Assembly: GCA_046047235.1 (NCBI GenBank) | Contig: JBJOII010000005.1 | Span: 1 to 64,000 of the forward strand | Direction of reading: 5' to 3' | Length of the DNA: 64,000 nucleotides | Source: JBMTVN01 sp046047235 | GTDB lineage: Bacteria > Verrucomicrobiota > Verrucomicrobiia > Limisphaerales > JAHDYP01 | Shown: positions 15,646 through 24,907 of the stretch, piece after piece | Layout: each line of letters opens with the position of its first letter | Numbering within the stretch: the first letter of the stretch is position 1 | The notes under the pieces: model-generated | Database searches by the model: none | What the model saw: only the letters and a program-made list of their open reading frames with translations | Told to the model about the DNA's origin: nothing | Translations under genes and position numbers: made by a program

Positions 15646-18201
15646 ATGATGCCGTGCTTCAACGATCCCCTCCATTATCCCGGGCTCATTGCACCCGGAA
15701 TCAGGGCCAGCTTCCTGGCTTCGCTGGTCGCCCTCGCCACGCTGGTCTCTGCGAGCTTCAACGCGCATGCAGCGGTCCGGAAATATGCACCTGAAAAGTC
15801 CTTCGACGTGAAGCATCTCCGCCTGGAGGTCACGCCTGACTTCGTCGACCGCACCCTCAACGGCACCGCCATGCTCCGCTTTACCCCGGTGATGCAGCCA
15901 CTGCGCGTGGTACAGCTGGATGCCGTCGACCTACGGGTGCACAGCCTGGAATCAGATTTCGGCCTGCAAAATTGGGAGGTAACACCACGCCAAATCCGAA
16001 TCACGTTCACTGAACCCGTGCCGCTGGACCGGGAAGTTGAGGTGACCATCCAGTATGACTGCCAACCAGAGGAGGGGCTCTTCTTTCGGACACCCGAAAT
16101 GGGGTATCTCGACGGGGAAGCCCATTTGTTTACCCAAGGCGAAACGACCAGCCACCGGCATTGGTTCCCCTGCTTCGATGAACCCAACGACCGCTTCACT
16201 ACGGAAATGATCTGTCATGTCCCCCCGGGAATGCTCGCACTGTCCAATGGCCGGTTATTGGAACAGGTAGAAGAGGCTGACTCAGGATTAACAAAGTTCC
16301 ACTGGCTACAGGACAAAACCCATGTGAATTACCTGGTGGCCCTGGTGGTCGGCCCGTTCCAGAAAGTGGAAGGTCGCCACCGCGACATACCGCTGGGCTT
16401 TTATGTCCTGCCTTCAGAAGTGGACCAGGCCGCCAACTCCTTTGAAGGCACGGCTGACATGATGGCCTTCTTTGAACAGGAGATCGGCGTTCCCTACCCG
16501 TGGGATCGTTACGATCAGGTTTGCGTCAACGACTTCGTGGCAGGGGGCATGGAAAACACCAGCCTGACCATCCTCACCGACGGCACGCTCTTCTCACAGG
16601 AAACCGGGAATATCCGCAACAGCCTCGGCCTCGTGGCCCATGAGCTGGCCCACCAATGGTTCGGCGACCTCGTAACATGCAAGGACTGGAGCCACATCTG
16701 GCTCAACGAGAGCTTCGCGACCTATTACGACACGCTCTACAACGGCCACCGCAATGGTGTGGAGGAAATGCGTTACGAACTGCTCGAGCGCCGACGGAGC
16801 CTGCTCGGCCAGGCTGGCGACACACGCCCCATCATGCGTCGCGATTACGGGGCAGCCATGGAGATGTTCAACCACCTGACCTATCCCAAGGGAAGCTGGG
16901 TTCTGCACATGTTGCGCTCCCAGCTCGGCGCAGACCTCTACCGCGAATGTATCCGCACCTACGTGCAGCGCCACCAGTTCGGCAACGTAGTCACCGAGGA
17001 CCTGAACCGTGTCCTCGAAGAAGTCAGCGGCCGTTCCTGGGACCAGTTCCTCGACCAATGGATCTATCACGGCGGCTATCCGGATCTGGAGGTCCGCTAC
17101 AACTGGGACGAAGTGGCCGGAACCGCTCAGGTCACCATCAAACAAAGACAGGAATCCAACGATCAGGTGCTGCTGTTCAGCCTTCCGCTCAACGTGCGCT
17201 TCAAAGGAGAGAACTTTAGCGTCGACCAGCCATTGCGACTGGATGAACGGGAAACCACGTTCACCATAGCACTACCCGGCAAACCCGAATTGGTGCTCAT
17301 CGACCCGGATGTGGAACTGCTGGCCAAAATCACCCTCGATCGCCCTCAGGCCATGGTCGAGGTCATGTTGCGGCCAGGAGAACCACTGTCTGCAAGGTTG
17401 GAAGCTGCCGAGCTACTCGGCAAACGGAAGGACAACCTCGCGATCGAGCTGCTCGGAAAAGCCCTGCGAGAAGACCCCCACTACGGAGTCCGAATCCAGG
17501 CCTCGAAGTCACTGCGCATCATCCATAACCAGCGAGCCCTGCAAGCTCTGCTAACCGGCACAGAACAACCGGATCCACGGACACGACTCCAGGTAGTGCG
17601 CGATATCGGCGATTTCTATCGGGATGAGGCCTTGTCAGCCCTGCTCAGTGTGGCAGCCACCGAGACTAACCCCGCAATCGTCGCCGCCTCACTGGACGGA
17701 CTGGCGGGACATCGCGGCGATAGTGTTCTTTCCACAATCCGGCAGCAGCTCCATCACCAGAGCTATGAGGACGAAATCTGTCGGGCCGCGCTGTCAGCCT
17801 CCCGCAAGCATCGGGATCCGGCCGTCCTCGAATCGATCCTCGAGGTGCTCAACGGCGACCGCCTGGATACCAACACCCGGGCCGCCGCACTCGACACTCT
17901 CGCTGTGCTGGCTGCGGAAGCCGACCGGAAAGAAGATGTCTTCAATCTGCTCCTGAACCATGTGGAAGACCCGAGTGAGCGAATCCAACGCGCCGCCCTC
18001 CGAGCTCTGGGCACACTTGGTAACGAAAAGGCCCTGCCGGTGCTCGAACGCTACACCACCAGCAAGGCCAAAGACACCGCGCAGGCCGCCATCAAGGCAA
18101 TCCGGGACCGCCGCCCTGTATCCCCCGACCTGCAACAACTGCGCGAGGAGGTTCAGAACCTCCGTCGCGAACAGCAGGAACTCCGGGATAAGATCAAATA
18201 A
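15646..18201 (+). CDS. M1 family metallo-aminopeptidase with C-terminal HEAT-like repeats
   Basis: A zinc aminopeptidase of 851 residues with a probable signal peptide (hydrophobic stretch about residues 20-40 ending ASFNAHA). The GGMENTS exopeptidase motif is at 300-306, HELAH zinc site at 332-336, and the distal zinc ligand Glu at 355 in WLNESFATYYD. The M1 catalytic region ends near residue 560. From about 575 to 810 there are repeated helix pairs (AELLGKRKDNLAIELLGKAL, AALRALGTLGNEKALPVLER) like HEAT/PBS repeats, then a coiled-coil tail. Probably periplasmic. Convergent with the DUF1080 gene. Confidence 0.92.
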   Translation: MMPCFNDPLHYPGLIAPGIRASFLASLVALATLVSASFNAHAAVRKYAPEKSFDVKHLRLEVTPDFVDRTLNGTAMLRFTPVMQPLRVVQLDAVDLRVHSLESDFGLQNWEVTPRQIRITFTEPVPLDREVEVTIQYDCQPEEGLFFRTPEMGYLDGEAHLFTQGETTSHRHWFPCFDEPNDRFTTEMICHVPPGMLALSNGRLLEQVEEADSGLTKFHWLQDKTHVNYLVALVVGPFQKVEGRHRDIPLGFYVLPSEVDQAANSFEGTADMMAFFEQEIGVPYPWDRYDQVCVNDFVAGGMENTSLTILTDGTLFSQETGNIRNSLGLVAHELAHQWFGDLVTCKDWSHIWLNESFATYYDTLYNGHRNGVEEMRYELLERRRSLLGQAGDTRPIMRRDYGAAMEMFNHLTYPKGSWVLHMLRSQLGADLYRECIRTYVQRHQFGNVVTEDLNRVLEEVSGRSWDQFLDQWIYHGGYPDLEVRYNWDEVAGTAQVTIKQRQESNDQVLLFSLPLNVRFKGENFSVDQPLRLDERETTFTIALPGKPELVLIDPDVELLAKITLDRPQAMVEVMLRPGEPLSARLEAAELLGKRKDNLAIELLGKALREDPHYGVRIQASKSLRIIHNQRALQALLTGTEQPDPRTRLQVVRDIGDFYRDEALSALLSVAATETNPAIVAASLDGLAGHRGDSVLSTIRQQLHHQSYEDEICRAALSASRKHRDPAVLESILEVLNGDRLDTNTRAAALDTLAVLAAEADRKEDVFNLLLNHVEDPSERIQRAALRALGTLGNEKALPVLERYTTSKAKDTAQAAIKAIRDRRPVSPDLQQLREEVQNLRREQQELRDKIK

Positions 18202-18287
18202 GAGACACCCCCAGCTGCCTGCTGGGCGGGGCGTGAGGCAGAAACGGAATCCGAATTCGGATCAGCCCTGCCATATCCCAACCCAGC

Positions 18288-19607
18288 TCAGAGCTTCTTG
18301 ATCTGGATGTTCCGGAAGGAAACCGGGTCGTTATGTCCGGCAAAGCCGAAATGGCCTGAGGTCCGGTCCTTGCCGGGATGAGCACTGTTGGCCATGTACT
18401 CGGTCACCGTGCTGACATCGCCGTCCAGAATCACCGTGCCGTTCAGTTCCACGCGGATGGTTGAACCCTGAACCGTCACCTCCTCAAAGTTCCATTCACC
18501 CACTGGACGGAGATATCCCCGTTGGGCCGCAATAATCCCGTAAACGGATCCATGGTACTGGCGCGGATCCAGCTCGTTATATTGCGCAGCATCATTGTCC
18601 AGCACCTGAAGTTCGCACATGGCGACGTAGGCGGCGTCCCCTGAACCAGGATACCGGATCGCCAGTCCGTTGTTGCCCCCGGGAGGTAATTTGAACTGAA
18701 CCCGGGCGGCGAAATCAGCATACTCAGCCTCAGTAAAAATCGTACCACCCTTCTCCGGCAGACACATGATGGCGCCGTTCTGAATCGTGTAGTTGTCCAC
18801 CGGACCAGCCCATCCGGAGAAATCCTTGCCGTTAAACACACTTTCAAACCCTTTGCCCCCCTTGGTGGAAAGGATCCGGTTCGCCTCCTCTGAACCGATC
18901 TCCCGTATGAAGACGTTCCTCCAGCGGATTTCACCACCGTGAGTCTGGAGCTGGATAGGACCACGAGCAGGCACCGGTGTCTTGCGGTCGTAATAGTTCT
19001 CCATCAGGGCGTGGTCGACTACCAGTTGCCCGTTCAACCACACACTGACTCGCGCTCCAACCATGATGATACGGAAGGTATTCCATTCACCGAACGGACG
19101 GTCCGCACGAACCAGGGGATCCTTGCCCGGCGCCCCCGGAGAGTTGTTCCAGAGCCCACCCGAACCTTTGTCCGCTCCAATATTGAACTTGGCCTCCTCG
19201 GTGTAATCCCAAATCTGGACCTGCGGACACCCCCTCAGGTAAATGCCGGAATCAGCCAACGGTACAGTGCGGTATTCGAGCAGAAGCTCAAAGTCACCGT
19301 AGTCCTTTTCGGTGGTGGCGTACGCACCCTGCCCGTCGTTGATCAACTCGTCGTTCTCCGCCCGCCAATGCTCCCGCATCGTCTTGGTCCATTCGCCAAT
19401 CTGCTTGGAACGAGCCGCCTCATCCATCGCCAGCAGCTTGCGATGATCAAAGGTGTCCCCTCCCCGCCACCCCGAAAGATCCTTGCCGTTGAACAAGGCG
19501 GTAAAACCGGAGGGAGGTTTGGGAGCAGCGACGGCCGCAAGGCTTCCAAGGATGAGCAGGCTGGCGCACCAGCCGAGGGATTTTAACTTACTCGTTGGGG
19601 TCTTCAT
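18288..19607 (-). CDS. Secreted protein with two DUF1080 domains
   Basis: A 439-residue secreted protein with signal peptide LGWCASLLILGSLAAVAA. Two DUF1080 (3-keto-disaccharide hydrolase-type, concanavalin-like) domains lie in tandem. The first opens with GFTALFNGKDLSGWRGG, and the second with GFESVFNGKDFSGWAGP near residue 255. Each has the EYRTVPLADSGIYLRG- or FKLPPGGNNGLAIRYPG-like strand. The start at 19607 is chosen because the extra upstream codons lack secretion character. DUF1080 proteins are abundant in Verrucomicrobia and Planctomycetes and are linked to glycoside breakdown. The substrate here is unknown. Confidence 0.88.
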   Translation of the reverse strand: MKTPTSKLKSLGWCASLLILGSLAAVAAPKPPSGFTALFNGKDLSGWRGGDTFDHRKLLAMDEAARSKQIGEWTKTMREHWRAENDELINDGQGAYATTEKDYGDFELLLEYRTVPLADSGIYLRGCPQVQIWDYTEEAKFNIGADKGSGGLWNNSPGAPGKDPLVRADRPFGEWNTFRIIMVGARVSVWLNGQLVVDHALMENYYDRKTPVPARGPIQLQTHGGEIRWRNVFIREIGSEEANRILSTKGGKGFESVFNGKDFSGWAGPVDNYTIQNGAIMCLPEKGGTIFTEAEYADFAARVQFKLPPGGNNGLAIRYPGSGDAAYVAMCELQVLDNDAAQYNELDPRQYHGSVYGIIAAQRGYLRPVGEWNFEEVTVQGSTIRVELNGTVILDGDVSTVTEYMANSAHPGKDRTSGHFGFAGHNDPVSFRNIQIKKL

Positions 19608-19789
19608 GGTGTTGCTTCTGATTATCACTGAATCGTTCGAATGGATACTGTCTTGTTTTGGTCGCTTGCTCCCCCATAACCGCGTCCACCACGGTCCAAT
19701 GGCAGGGTATGAAGTCGGATTCCAAATGCAAAATCTGCCCTGTCGGCCAGGTGTCAGGAGCCCGTTGCCAACATGAAGGGCCAATCAGG

Positions 19790-20251
19790 CTACATGCCGA
19801 ACTTGGTCAACTCCTGCTGCAGCGCGGCCTGAAATTCCATCACGTCTTCCTGACTGGGCTTGTAGCCCTTCTCCGCCGGGGCCAGCCCCAGACGCCCCAT
19901 CTGGTCCAAATACCACTCAGCCGTCTTGCCATCACTGAAGGTCACACCGCCGCTGACAACAGCACCCGGACGGGTAACCTGATCAACCGAGAGAGAAACC
20001 CCTCCCCCATGCGGCATCGCCTCACCAGCCTCCTCCGCCTCCTTCTCTTTCTTGGCCTGGGCCTGCAGCGGGTCAGGCGGAACATCCTTGTCCTTCGGTT
20101 TCAGTTCGAGATCCGCAAGCAAAAATCGCACCTCCATGTAGGTGAGCTTGACCCCGAGTTCCTCCCCAAGCCGTTTCTGGATCTCTGCAGGTTGTAACCC
20201 CGCATCAATCCACTCCCTCACCTTCGCCTTTTGTGTTTCGTCCAGATTCAT
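19790..20251 (-). CDS. Conserved hypothetical protein with N-terminal helix-turn-helix-like region
   Basis: A 153-residue cytoplasmic protein. The first 50 residues (KVREWIDAGLQPAEIQKRLG, LTYMEVRFLLADLEL) look like a small helical DNA-binding or resolvase-type HTH. A charged Lys/Glu linker (about 52-75) is followed by a beta segment VSLSVDQVTRPGAVVSGGVT, then FSDGKTAEWYLDQMGRLGL. I do not recognise a named family but it looks like a conserved verrucomicrobial protein. It sits 24 bp downstream of the Smr gene on the same strand, so the two are likely co-transcribed. Confidence 0.65.
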   Translation of the reverse strand: MNLDETQKAKVREWIDAGLQPAEIQKRLGEELGVKLTYMEVRFLLADLELKPKDKDVPPDPLQAQAKKEKEAEEAGEAMPHGGGVSLSVDQVTRPGAVVSGGVTFSDGKTAEWYLDQMGRLGLAPAEKGYKPSQEDVMEFQAALQQELTKFGM

Positions 20252-20275
20252 AGCAGTCGAGTCGAAGGAAGAGTT

Positions 20276-20626
20276 TTAGCCGTGGTTCTGGTTCCCTTCA
20301 ATCCTTTCCCCAACCCCGGCGATGAGGTCCACGATCGTCGCCCCCCACCCACCCATGGCGCTCCCCGCCAACTGAAACGACGCCACCATGGCGTTCTTCC
20401 TCAGCTCCCGATGCACAATCTCCCGCAACTGACCAATACCTTTGCCATGAATAATCCTCACCCGCCCCATCCCCCTGGCCCGACATTCCAGCAAATACTC
20501 GTTCACCACATCCGCAACATCCCGCGGCCGAAAGGTGTGCAGATCGAGCTCCCCGGTGATCGCGAGCGGAACGGTACCCGGCGAGAGGCCTGATTCACGA
20601 ACAGGATCCGATTCGGCTTGGGACAT
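20276..20626 (-). CDS. Smr domain protein
   Basis: A 116-residue stand-alone Smr domain. The diagnostic motifs are GELDLHTFRPRDVADVVNEY (LDLH) and RVRIIHGKGIGQLREIVHRE (HGKG). Smr domains occur at the C-terminus of MutS2 and alone, and have nicking nuclease or RNA-cleaving activity in some members. The frame is open to 20683, but that would start inside the hppA terminator hairpin, so the ATG at 20626 (MSQAESDPVRE) is preferred. The C-terminal part (FQLAGSAMGGWGATIVDLI) is hydrophobic, a common ending in this group. Confidence 0.8.
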   Translation of the reverse strand: MSQAESDPVRESGLSPGTVPLAITGELDLHTFRPRDVADVVNEYLLECRARGMGRVRIIHGKGIGQLREIVHRELRKNAMVASFQLAGSAMGGWGATIVDLIAGVGERIEGNQNHG

Positions 20627-20664
20627 GCAGCAATCTTGGCCGGAACAAGCCGCCCGTAAATGCG

Positions 20665-20696
20665 AAAAAGCGGGCCGCGTCAAAAACGCGGCCCGC
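20665..20696 (-). terminator. Rho-independent terminator of hppA
   Basis: Perfect 11-bp stem with arms 20670-20680 (GCGGGCCGCGT) and 20686-20696 (ACGCGGCCCGC) and a 5-base loop. On the minus strand it is followed by CTTTTTC. It lies 33 bp past the hppA stop and argues that the downstream Smr gene starts after it, at 20626. Confidence 0.88.
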
Positions 20697-20728
20697 CGGG
20701 AAAGCTCCCTACCGGGAGCCCTTGTGCA

Positions 20729-23239
20729 TCAATTGTCTTCAGGAATCCGCATCCCGTAGAAGGAGCGGTAGACGAAGATGAGCGCCACGATGAAGAAGAA
20801 CCCACCAATGACAGTCTTCACGGACTGATTGGTCATGGTCACGGCGATCTCAACCGCCAGCAAACCAAAGAGCGTGGTGAACTTAATCACCGGGTTCAGC
20901 GCCACCGAAGAGGTGTCCTTGAAGGGATCACCCACAGTGTCGCCCACCACCGTCGCCGCATGCAGATCCGTGCCCTTCTGGCGCATGTCCACCTCGACAA
21001 TTTTCTTGGCGTTGTCCCATGCACCACCGGCATTGGCCATGAAGATGGCCTGGAACAAACCAAAGAACGCGATGGCAATCAGGTAGCCAATGAAGAAGTA
21101 GGGATTGAAGAAGGGCAGAGCCAACGACATGCAGAACACGACGATGAAGATGTTCCACATCCCCTTCTGGGCGTATTCCGTGCATATCCGAACCACTTCC
21201 TTGCTGTCCTTATCGGAGGCCGTGGTCGCATCCAGCTTCATGTGCTGCTTGATATAGAGCACAGCGCGATAGGCTCCGGTAACCACAGCCTGGGTCGAAG
21301 CACCCGTGAACCAGTAAATCACCGACCCTCCCATGATCAGCCCGAGAATAATCTCAGGCTGCACGATGCTGAGGGCCTGGACCACCGGCTTGAACGCACC
21401 AGCCAAACCCGATGCCACCTGTTGCTCGTAGAGACCCTGCAGCAACATGATAATGCCGAATACCATGGTGGTGGCCCCCACCACCGCAGTCCCGATCAAC
21501 ACCGGCTTCGCCGTAGCCTTGAAGGTATTGCCCGCACCATCCCCCTTCTCCAATTGATACTTCGCATTCTCAAAGTCAGGCTTGAACCCGAAGTCTCTCT
21601 GGATTTCCGAATCCACGTTCTTTATGGCCTCAATCTGGCTGAGCTCATAAACCGACTGGGCGTTGTCAGTGACCGGGCCGTAACTGTCGACCGCAATGGT
21701 AACCGGGCCCATGCCCAGAAAGCCGAACGCCACCAGACCAAAGGCAAAAATAGGCGCCGCAAAGGCAAACTTCGAGGGCATGATCGAGAGCAGCGCCGGG
21801 TTCTGGGAGAAGTGATACGAGGTGAACATGAGCAGCATGATCACTAAACCCATCCAGAACGCGGAAAAATTACCGGCAACAAACCCCGAAAGAATGTTCA
21901 ACGAGGCGCCACCATGCTTGGAACAATTGGTGACCTCCTTCACGTGTTTCGAGTTCGTGCTCGTGAAGATCTTGGTGAACTCCGGAATAAGCGCTCCCGC
22001 AACCGTTCCGCAGCTGATAATGACCGACAGCACCCACCAGAGTGCAGGCTGAGGCGCACCCGCCACATCCTTGAAGTCCCCAAGTAGCAGCTTGCTCGCA
22101 ATGAATGTGATACCAATCGAAACCGCCGAGGTAATCCAGACCAGATGGGTCAGCGGAGCTTCAAAATCAAAGTCCTTCTGGCCGCCAAACATCGCCTTGC
22201 TGATGACCTCGTTCAGGAAATACGAGACCAGCGAGGTCACGATCATCAAGGCACGCATCACGAAGAGCCACACGATCAGGGTGGCGCAGATGAGGGGATT
22301 GGCAACGAGGGCCAGTGCAAGGAACGCAATCAACGCCACACCCGTCACACCATACGTCTCAAAACCGTCCGCCGTGGGCCCAACAGAATCACCGGCGTTG
22401 TCGCCCGTGCAGTCGGCAATCACACCAGGATTCTTCGGATCATCCTCCGGAAGCTTAAACACGATCTTCATCAGGTCAGACCCGATGTCCGCGATCTTGG
22501 TGAAAATACCGCCACAAATACGCAGGACCGAGGCCCCCAGGGATTCACCAATGGCAAACCCGATGAAACAAGGTCCCACGAGATCGCGAGGAAGGAACAT
22601 CAGGATGCAAATCATGAAGAAGAGTTCCACGCACACCAGCAGAAGCCCCACACTCATTCCGGAACGAAGCGGAATTCCGAGCGTGGCAAAAGGGTTGCCG
22701 CGAAGGGCAGAAAAGGCCGCGCGGGAGTTGGAGATCGTATTAATGCGGATACCAAACCAGGCAACACCGTAAGACCCGAGGATACCCAGCACGGAAGCCA
22801 GGAGGATGACAACGACGTTGAAGACCACCTTGCCGGTAGCCAGGTGCGCCCCGGTGACGGGATCCTTATGCTCAGTCAGGAATCCAAAGTAATAGACCAT
22901 ACACGCAGCAATGAGCAGCCAGAGGATGGCCAGAAACTTGCCCTGGGTGAACAGGTAGGTCTTGCAGGTCTCCCAAATGGTATTGGACACCTTCGCCATG
23001 CTGGGATGCACCGGAAGCGCCTTGGTCTGTTTGTACTGGACCACACCAAAAGCAGCACCCACCGCACAAAGCAGTATCCCCAAATACATCAACGCAGTGC
23101 CGCTGATGCCGCCAAGCCCATCAAAGCGGACTTGCGTCAGGTCGGGGATTTTAATGTCGGCTTCGCTGCCGAGCGCGGTGGCGGTTCCGAAAGCAATCAG
23201 GCAGATAGCTGCCTGAAGCCCAAGTTTCCTTATGTTCAT
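20729..23239 (-). CDS. hppA: Membrane-bound ion-pumping pyrophosphatase
   Basis: Couples hydrolysis of pyrophosphate to ion export across the inner membrane. At 836 residues with about 16 membrane helices it is longer than most, because of a signal-like N-terminus (LGLQAAICLIAFGTATALGS). PPi/Mg-binding segments are present: KLPEDDPKNPGVIADCTGDN with GDSVGPTADGFETYG, and VVGDTVGDPFKDTSSVALNP. In AGNTFKATAKPVL a Lys stands where potassium-dependent enzymes have Ala, which suggests potassium independence by family rules. The GPTADGFETY form suggests a divergent clade, so the pumped ion (H+ or Na+) is open. Start at ATG 23239; an ATG at 23248 is possible. Confidence 0.93.
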   Translation of the reverse strand: MNIRKLGLQAAICLIAFGTATALGSEADIKIPDLTQVRFDGLGGISGTALMYLGILLCAVGAAFGVVQYKQTKALPVHPSMAKVSNTIWETCKTYLFTQGKFLAILWLLIAACMVYYFGFLTEHKDPVTGAHLATGKVVFNVVVILLASVLGILGSYGVAWFGIRINTISNSRAAFSALRGNPFATLGIPLRSGMSVGLLLVCVELFFMICILMFLPRDLVGPCFIGFAIGESLGASVLRICGGIFTKIADIGSDLMKIVFKLPEDDPKNPGVIADCTGDNAGDSVGPTADGFETYGVTGVALIAFLALALVANPLICATLIVWLFVMRALMIVTSLVSYFLNEVISKAMFGGQKDFDFEAPLTHLVWITSAVSIGITFIASKLLLGDFKDVAGAPQPALWWVLSVIISCGTVAGALIPEFTKIFTSTNSKHVKEVTNCSKHGGASLNILSGFVAGNFSAFWMGLVIMLLMFTSYHFSQNPALLSIMPSKFAFAAPIFAFGLVAFGFLGMGPVTIAVDSYGPVTDNAQSVYELSQIEAIKNVDSEIQRDFGFKPDFENAKYQLEKGDGAGNTFKATAKPVLIGTAVVGATTMVFGIIMLLQGLYEQQVASGLAGAFKPVVQALSIVQPEIILGLIMGGSVIYWFTGASTQAVVTGAYRAVLYIKQHMKLDATTASDKDSKEVVRICTEYAQKGMWNIFIVVFCMSLALPFFNPYFFIGYLIAIAFFGLFQAIFMANAGGAWDNAKKIVEVDMRQKGTDLHAATVVGDTVGDPFKDTSSVALNPVIKFTTLFGLLAVEIAVTMTNQSVKTVIGGFFFIVALIFVYRSFYGMRIPEDN

Positions 23240-23301
23240 ATGTCTCAAGAGATGGTTGGCCGAATGACGTCTTTGGTTAAAAAACCAATCTGACGCTAGC
23301 C

Positions 23302-23330
23302 AGTAACCGGGATGGGAAGAAGGGTGTCAA
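23302..23330 (-). promoter_or_regulatory. Candidate sigma-70 promoter for hppA
   Basis: On the minus strand, TTGACA (23330-23325) is followed after 17 bases by GTTACT (23307-23302), about 60 bp upstream of the hppA start. The -35 box is perfect and the -10 weak, so this is a tentative call. Confidence 0.35.
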
Positions 23331-23520
23331 GTGCATTCACCCCCCCAAAAGCGTTGTATTTGAGCAATTTATGACTCATTTCAGCGACCGTTAACCATTA
23401 GAAGCTCAGCAAAAAACAAAATATGGCTATTCAAGAAAGTCACAAGCTCGGTAGTCCACGCCAGACAGCCGCACTAAGCACAGTCCTCCGGCAGGGAAAA
23501 TGAAAGGTGGAATCGGGCAT

Positions 23521-23565
23521 AAAAAAACCGGGTCTTGCAACCAGAGGATGGCTGTCAAGACCCGG
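23521..23565 (-). terminator. Strong terminator-like hairpin between prepilin gene and hppA
   Basis: Ten-base arms CCGGGTCTTG (23528-23537) and CAAGACCCGG (23556-23565) enclose an 18-base loop. On the minus strand the hairpin runs directly into seven T (23527-23521). It lies about 285 bp downstream of the prepilin stop and about 280 bp upstream of hppA, too far to be an ordinary gene-end terminator. It may close a short non-coding transcript or attenuate hppA. Confidence 0.75.
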
Positions 23566-23851
23566 GGAATGGTCAGAATCAGTACAATAGTAGGATTTAG
23601 GGGATTTCCGGAACAGCGATGTACTGTCACCGCTCCGAAAGTCTTAAAATCTTTTAAAGAACAAACTCGGTAGCACCGAGGACTTGAGAAGGAACCACTG
23701 AACGCCCCCCGAGTCAAGGGGCATACAAAAGTTTTTCAAAAAAAAACTTTCCGGGAAGCAGCAGAACCAACCTGCATCGCCTCAACGGCAAGCCCCGCTC
23801 ACATCGCTTTGGACCGGCCCTTGGACTGCACGAGGCTCAGCCCCCCGACGC
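23566..23851 (-). other. Structured AT-rich non-coding stretch, possible small RNA or leader
   Basis: No credible ORF. Read on the minus strand it has an A/T-rich inverted repeat (AAAGTTTTTTTTTGAAAAACTTT, about 23727-23749), a TTGACT box (23717-23712), a CTCGGTGCTACCGAG hairpin (about 23668-23682), a GTTCTTTAAAAG element resembling the boxA found in rRNA leaders, and a bulged GC hairpin near 23615-23645. It then meets the terminator at 23521-23565. This ordering would suit a transcript of roughly 150-190 nt. No known RNA family was recognised. Confidence 0.35.
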
Positions 23852-24712
23852 TTATCGCTCGTCCTTCCGCACGGTGTGATAACGCATCCATTCCGCATCG
23901 GTTTGGTTGGGCCCGATGGTGATTCGGCCAAAGTCCGCCAGGGTCACCTTCTGCAAGGTCTCAGGAGCGATCCACTTCTTGATCTCACTATGACCGTCAA
24001 TGAAAGCAAACCCGCAGGCGCCATTATGGTAGCTGGCCGGGATATCGATCCATTCTGTGGAGGTGGGTGAAAACAAGCCCGCATCATTGATACTGTCCGG
24101 ATGCTCATCGACATAGATCCACGCCTCGGACGGTGAGGGATAGATCACTTCGGTCATCTTCATGACGTGCTTGTAGATCGCATCGAAGGGCCCGTCCTCG
24201 GCATTTCCGGCCCCCACGCCAATGCTGCTGGAAACACTGCGCACCCGCTCGGTCCACCCCAAGGCCCGCTGCGTCGGGTGAACGAATTTGTCCGCCGGAC
24301 ACTTATAGATGTTCTTGGTGTTACTGAAGTAGGTGGCGAGCTTGGAATAACGTGGATCGATCAGGTAGAGCGTATTTGTGTTGTCCCTGCGACCATCCCA
24401 CGTGAGCCAGCCGGCAACCCACGGCCCATCAGGATCATCGGCCGTGGGATTCTGCGCACGCCCACCATGGGTCGCCCCCGGAAAGCGATCGTCATTGTCC
24501 CCGGCATACATGTGCATCGCCAAACTCAACTGCTGGGTGTTGTTCATGCATAGGATACCCTGAGCCTTGGTCTTCGCTTTGGCCAAGGCAGGCAAAAGCA
24601 TGCCCGCCAGAATGGCAATAATGGCGATGACGACCAGCAACTCGATCAGGGTAAACCCGAGACCGCGGCAGATTGTCTTATGGCTTTGGATACGTTTTCC
24701 TGGGGAATTCAT
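23852..24712 (-). CDS. Prepilin-type protein with H-X9-DG motif (a)
   Basis: A 286-residue secreted protein with a type IV prepilin leader: basic N-terminus, then GLGFTLIELLVVIAIIAIL (cleavage after the Gly, Glu at +5) and a long hydrophobic helix. The C-terminal part has SYHNGACGFAFIDGHSEIKKW, the H-X9-DG processing-associated motif. Such proteins are massively expanded in Verrucomicrobia, Lentisphaerae and Planctomycetes. They may be pseudopilins or surface proteins, but their function is unknown. The start at 24712 (MNSPGKRIQ) fits better than the ATG at 24748. A paralogue lies at 40281-41213. Confidence 0.9.
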   Translation of the reverse strand: MNSPGKRIQSHKTICRGLGFTLIELLVVIAIIAILAGMLLPALAKAKTKAQGILCMNNTQQLSLAMHMYAGDNDDRFPGATHGGRAQNPTADDPDGPWVAGWLTWDGRRDNTNTLYLIDPRYSKLATYFSNTKNIYKCPADKFVHPTQRALGWTERVRSVSSSIGVGAGNAEDGPFDAIYKHVMKMTEVIYPSPSEAWIYVDEHPDSINDAGLFSPTSTEWIDIPASYHNGACGFAFIDGHSEIKKWIAPETLQKVTLADFGRITIGPNQTDAEWMRYHTVRKDER

Positions 24713-24799
24713 GGTCGTTATCGAGTCTTGCAGTAAAGGGCCCACCATTCGACAGCAGGTATGGAGGCCGCCTCATGGTGCGTGCTTTTGGTCGGACAA

Positions 24800-24805
24800 A
24801 GTATA
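24800..24805 (-). promoter_or_regulatory. Possible -10 box for prepilin-type gene (a)
   Basis: TATACT on the minus strand about 90 bp upstream of the prepilin start, in an A/T-richer patch. No convincing -35 hexamer is seen at 16-18 bp, so confidence is low. Confidence 0.25.
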
Positions 24806-24907
24806 GTGTCACCTCGGAATTTAGGAAGTGATCTTTCGACCGGACACCGCGTTAAACCCGTAGATCCCCAGTAAAAGCCAAGGAACGGTCAGCCTGGCGA
24901 TACCCCC

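Noticed and set aside
20660..21847. 395-codon plus-strand ORF
   Set aside because: Antisense to hppA, His/Gln/Arg-rich, no motif.
23427..23717. 96-codon minus-strand ORF in the hppA upstream region
   Set aside because: Spans the terminator hairpin at 23521-23565 and has no conserved features, so it is treated as non-coding.
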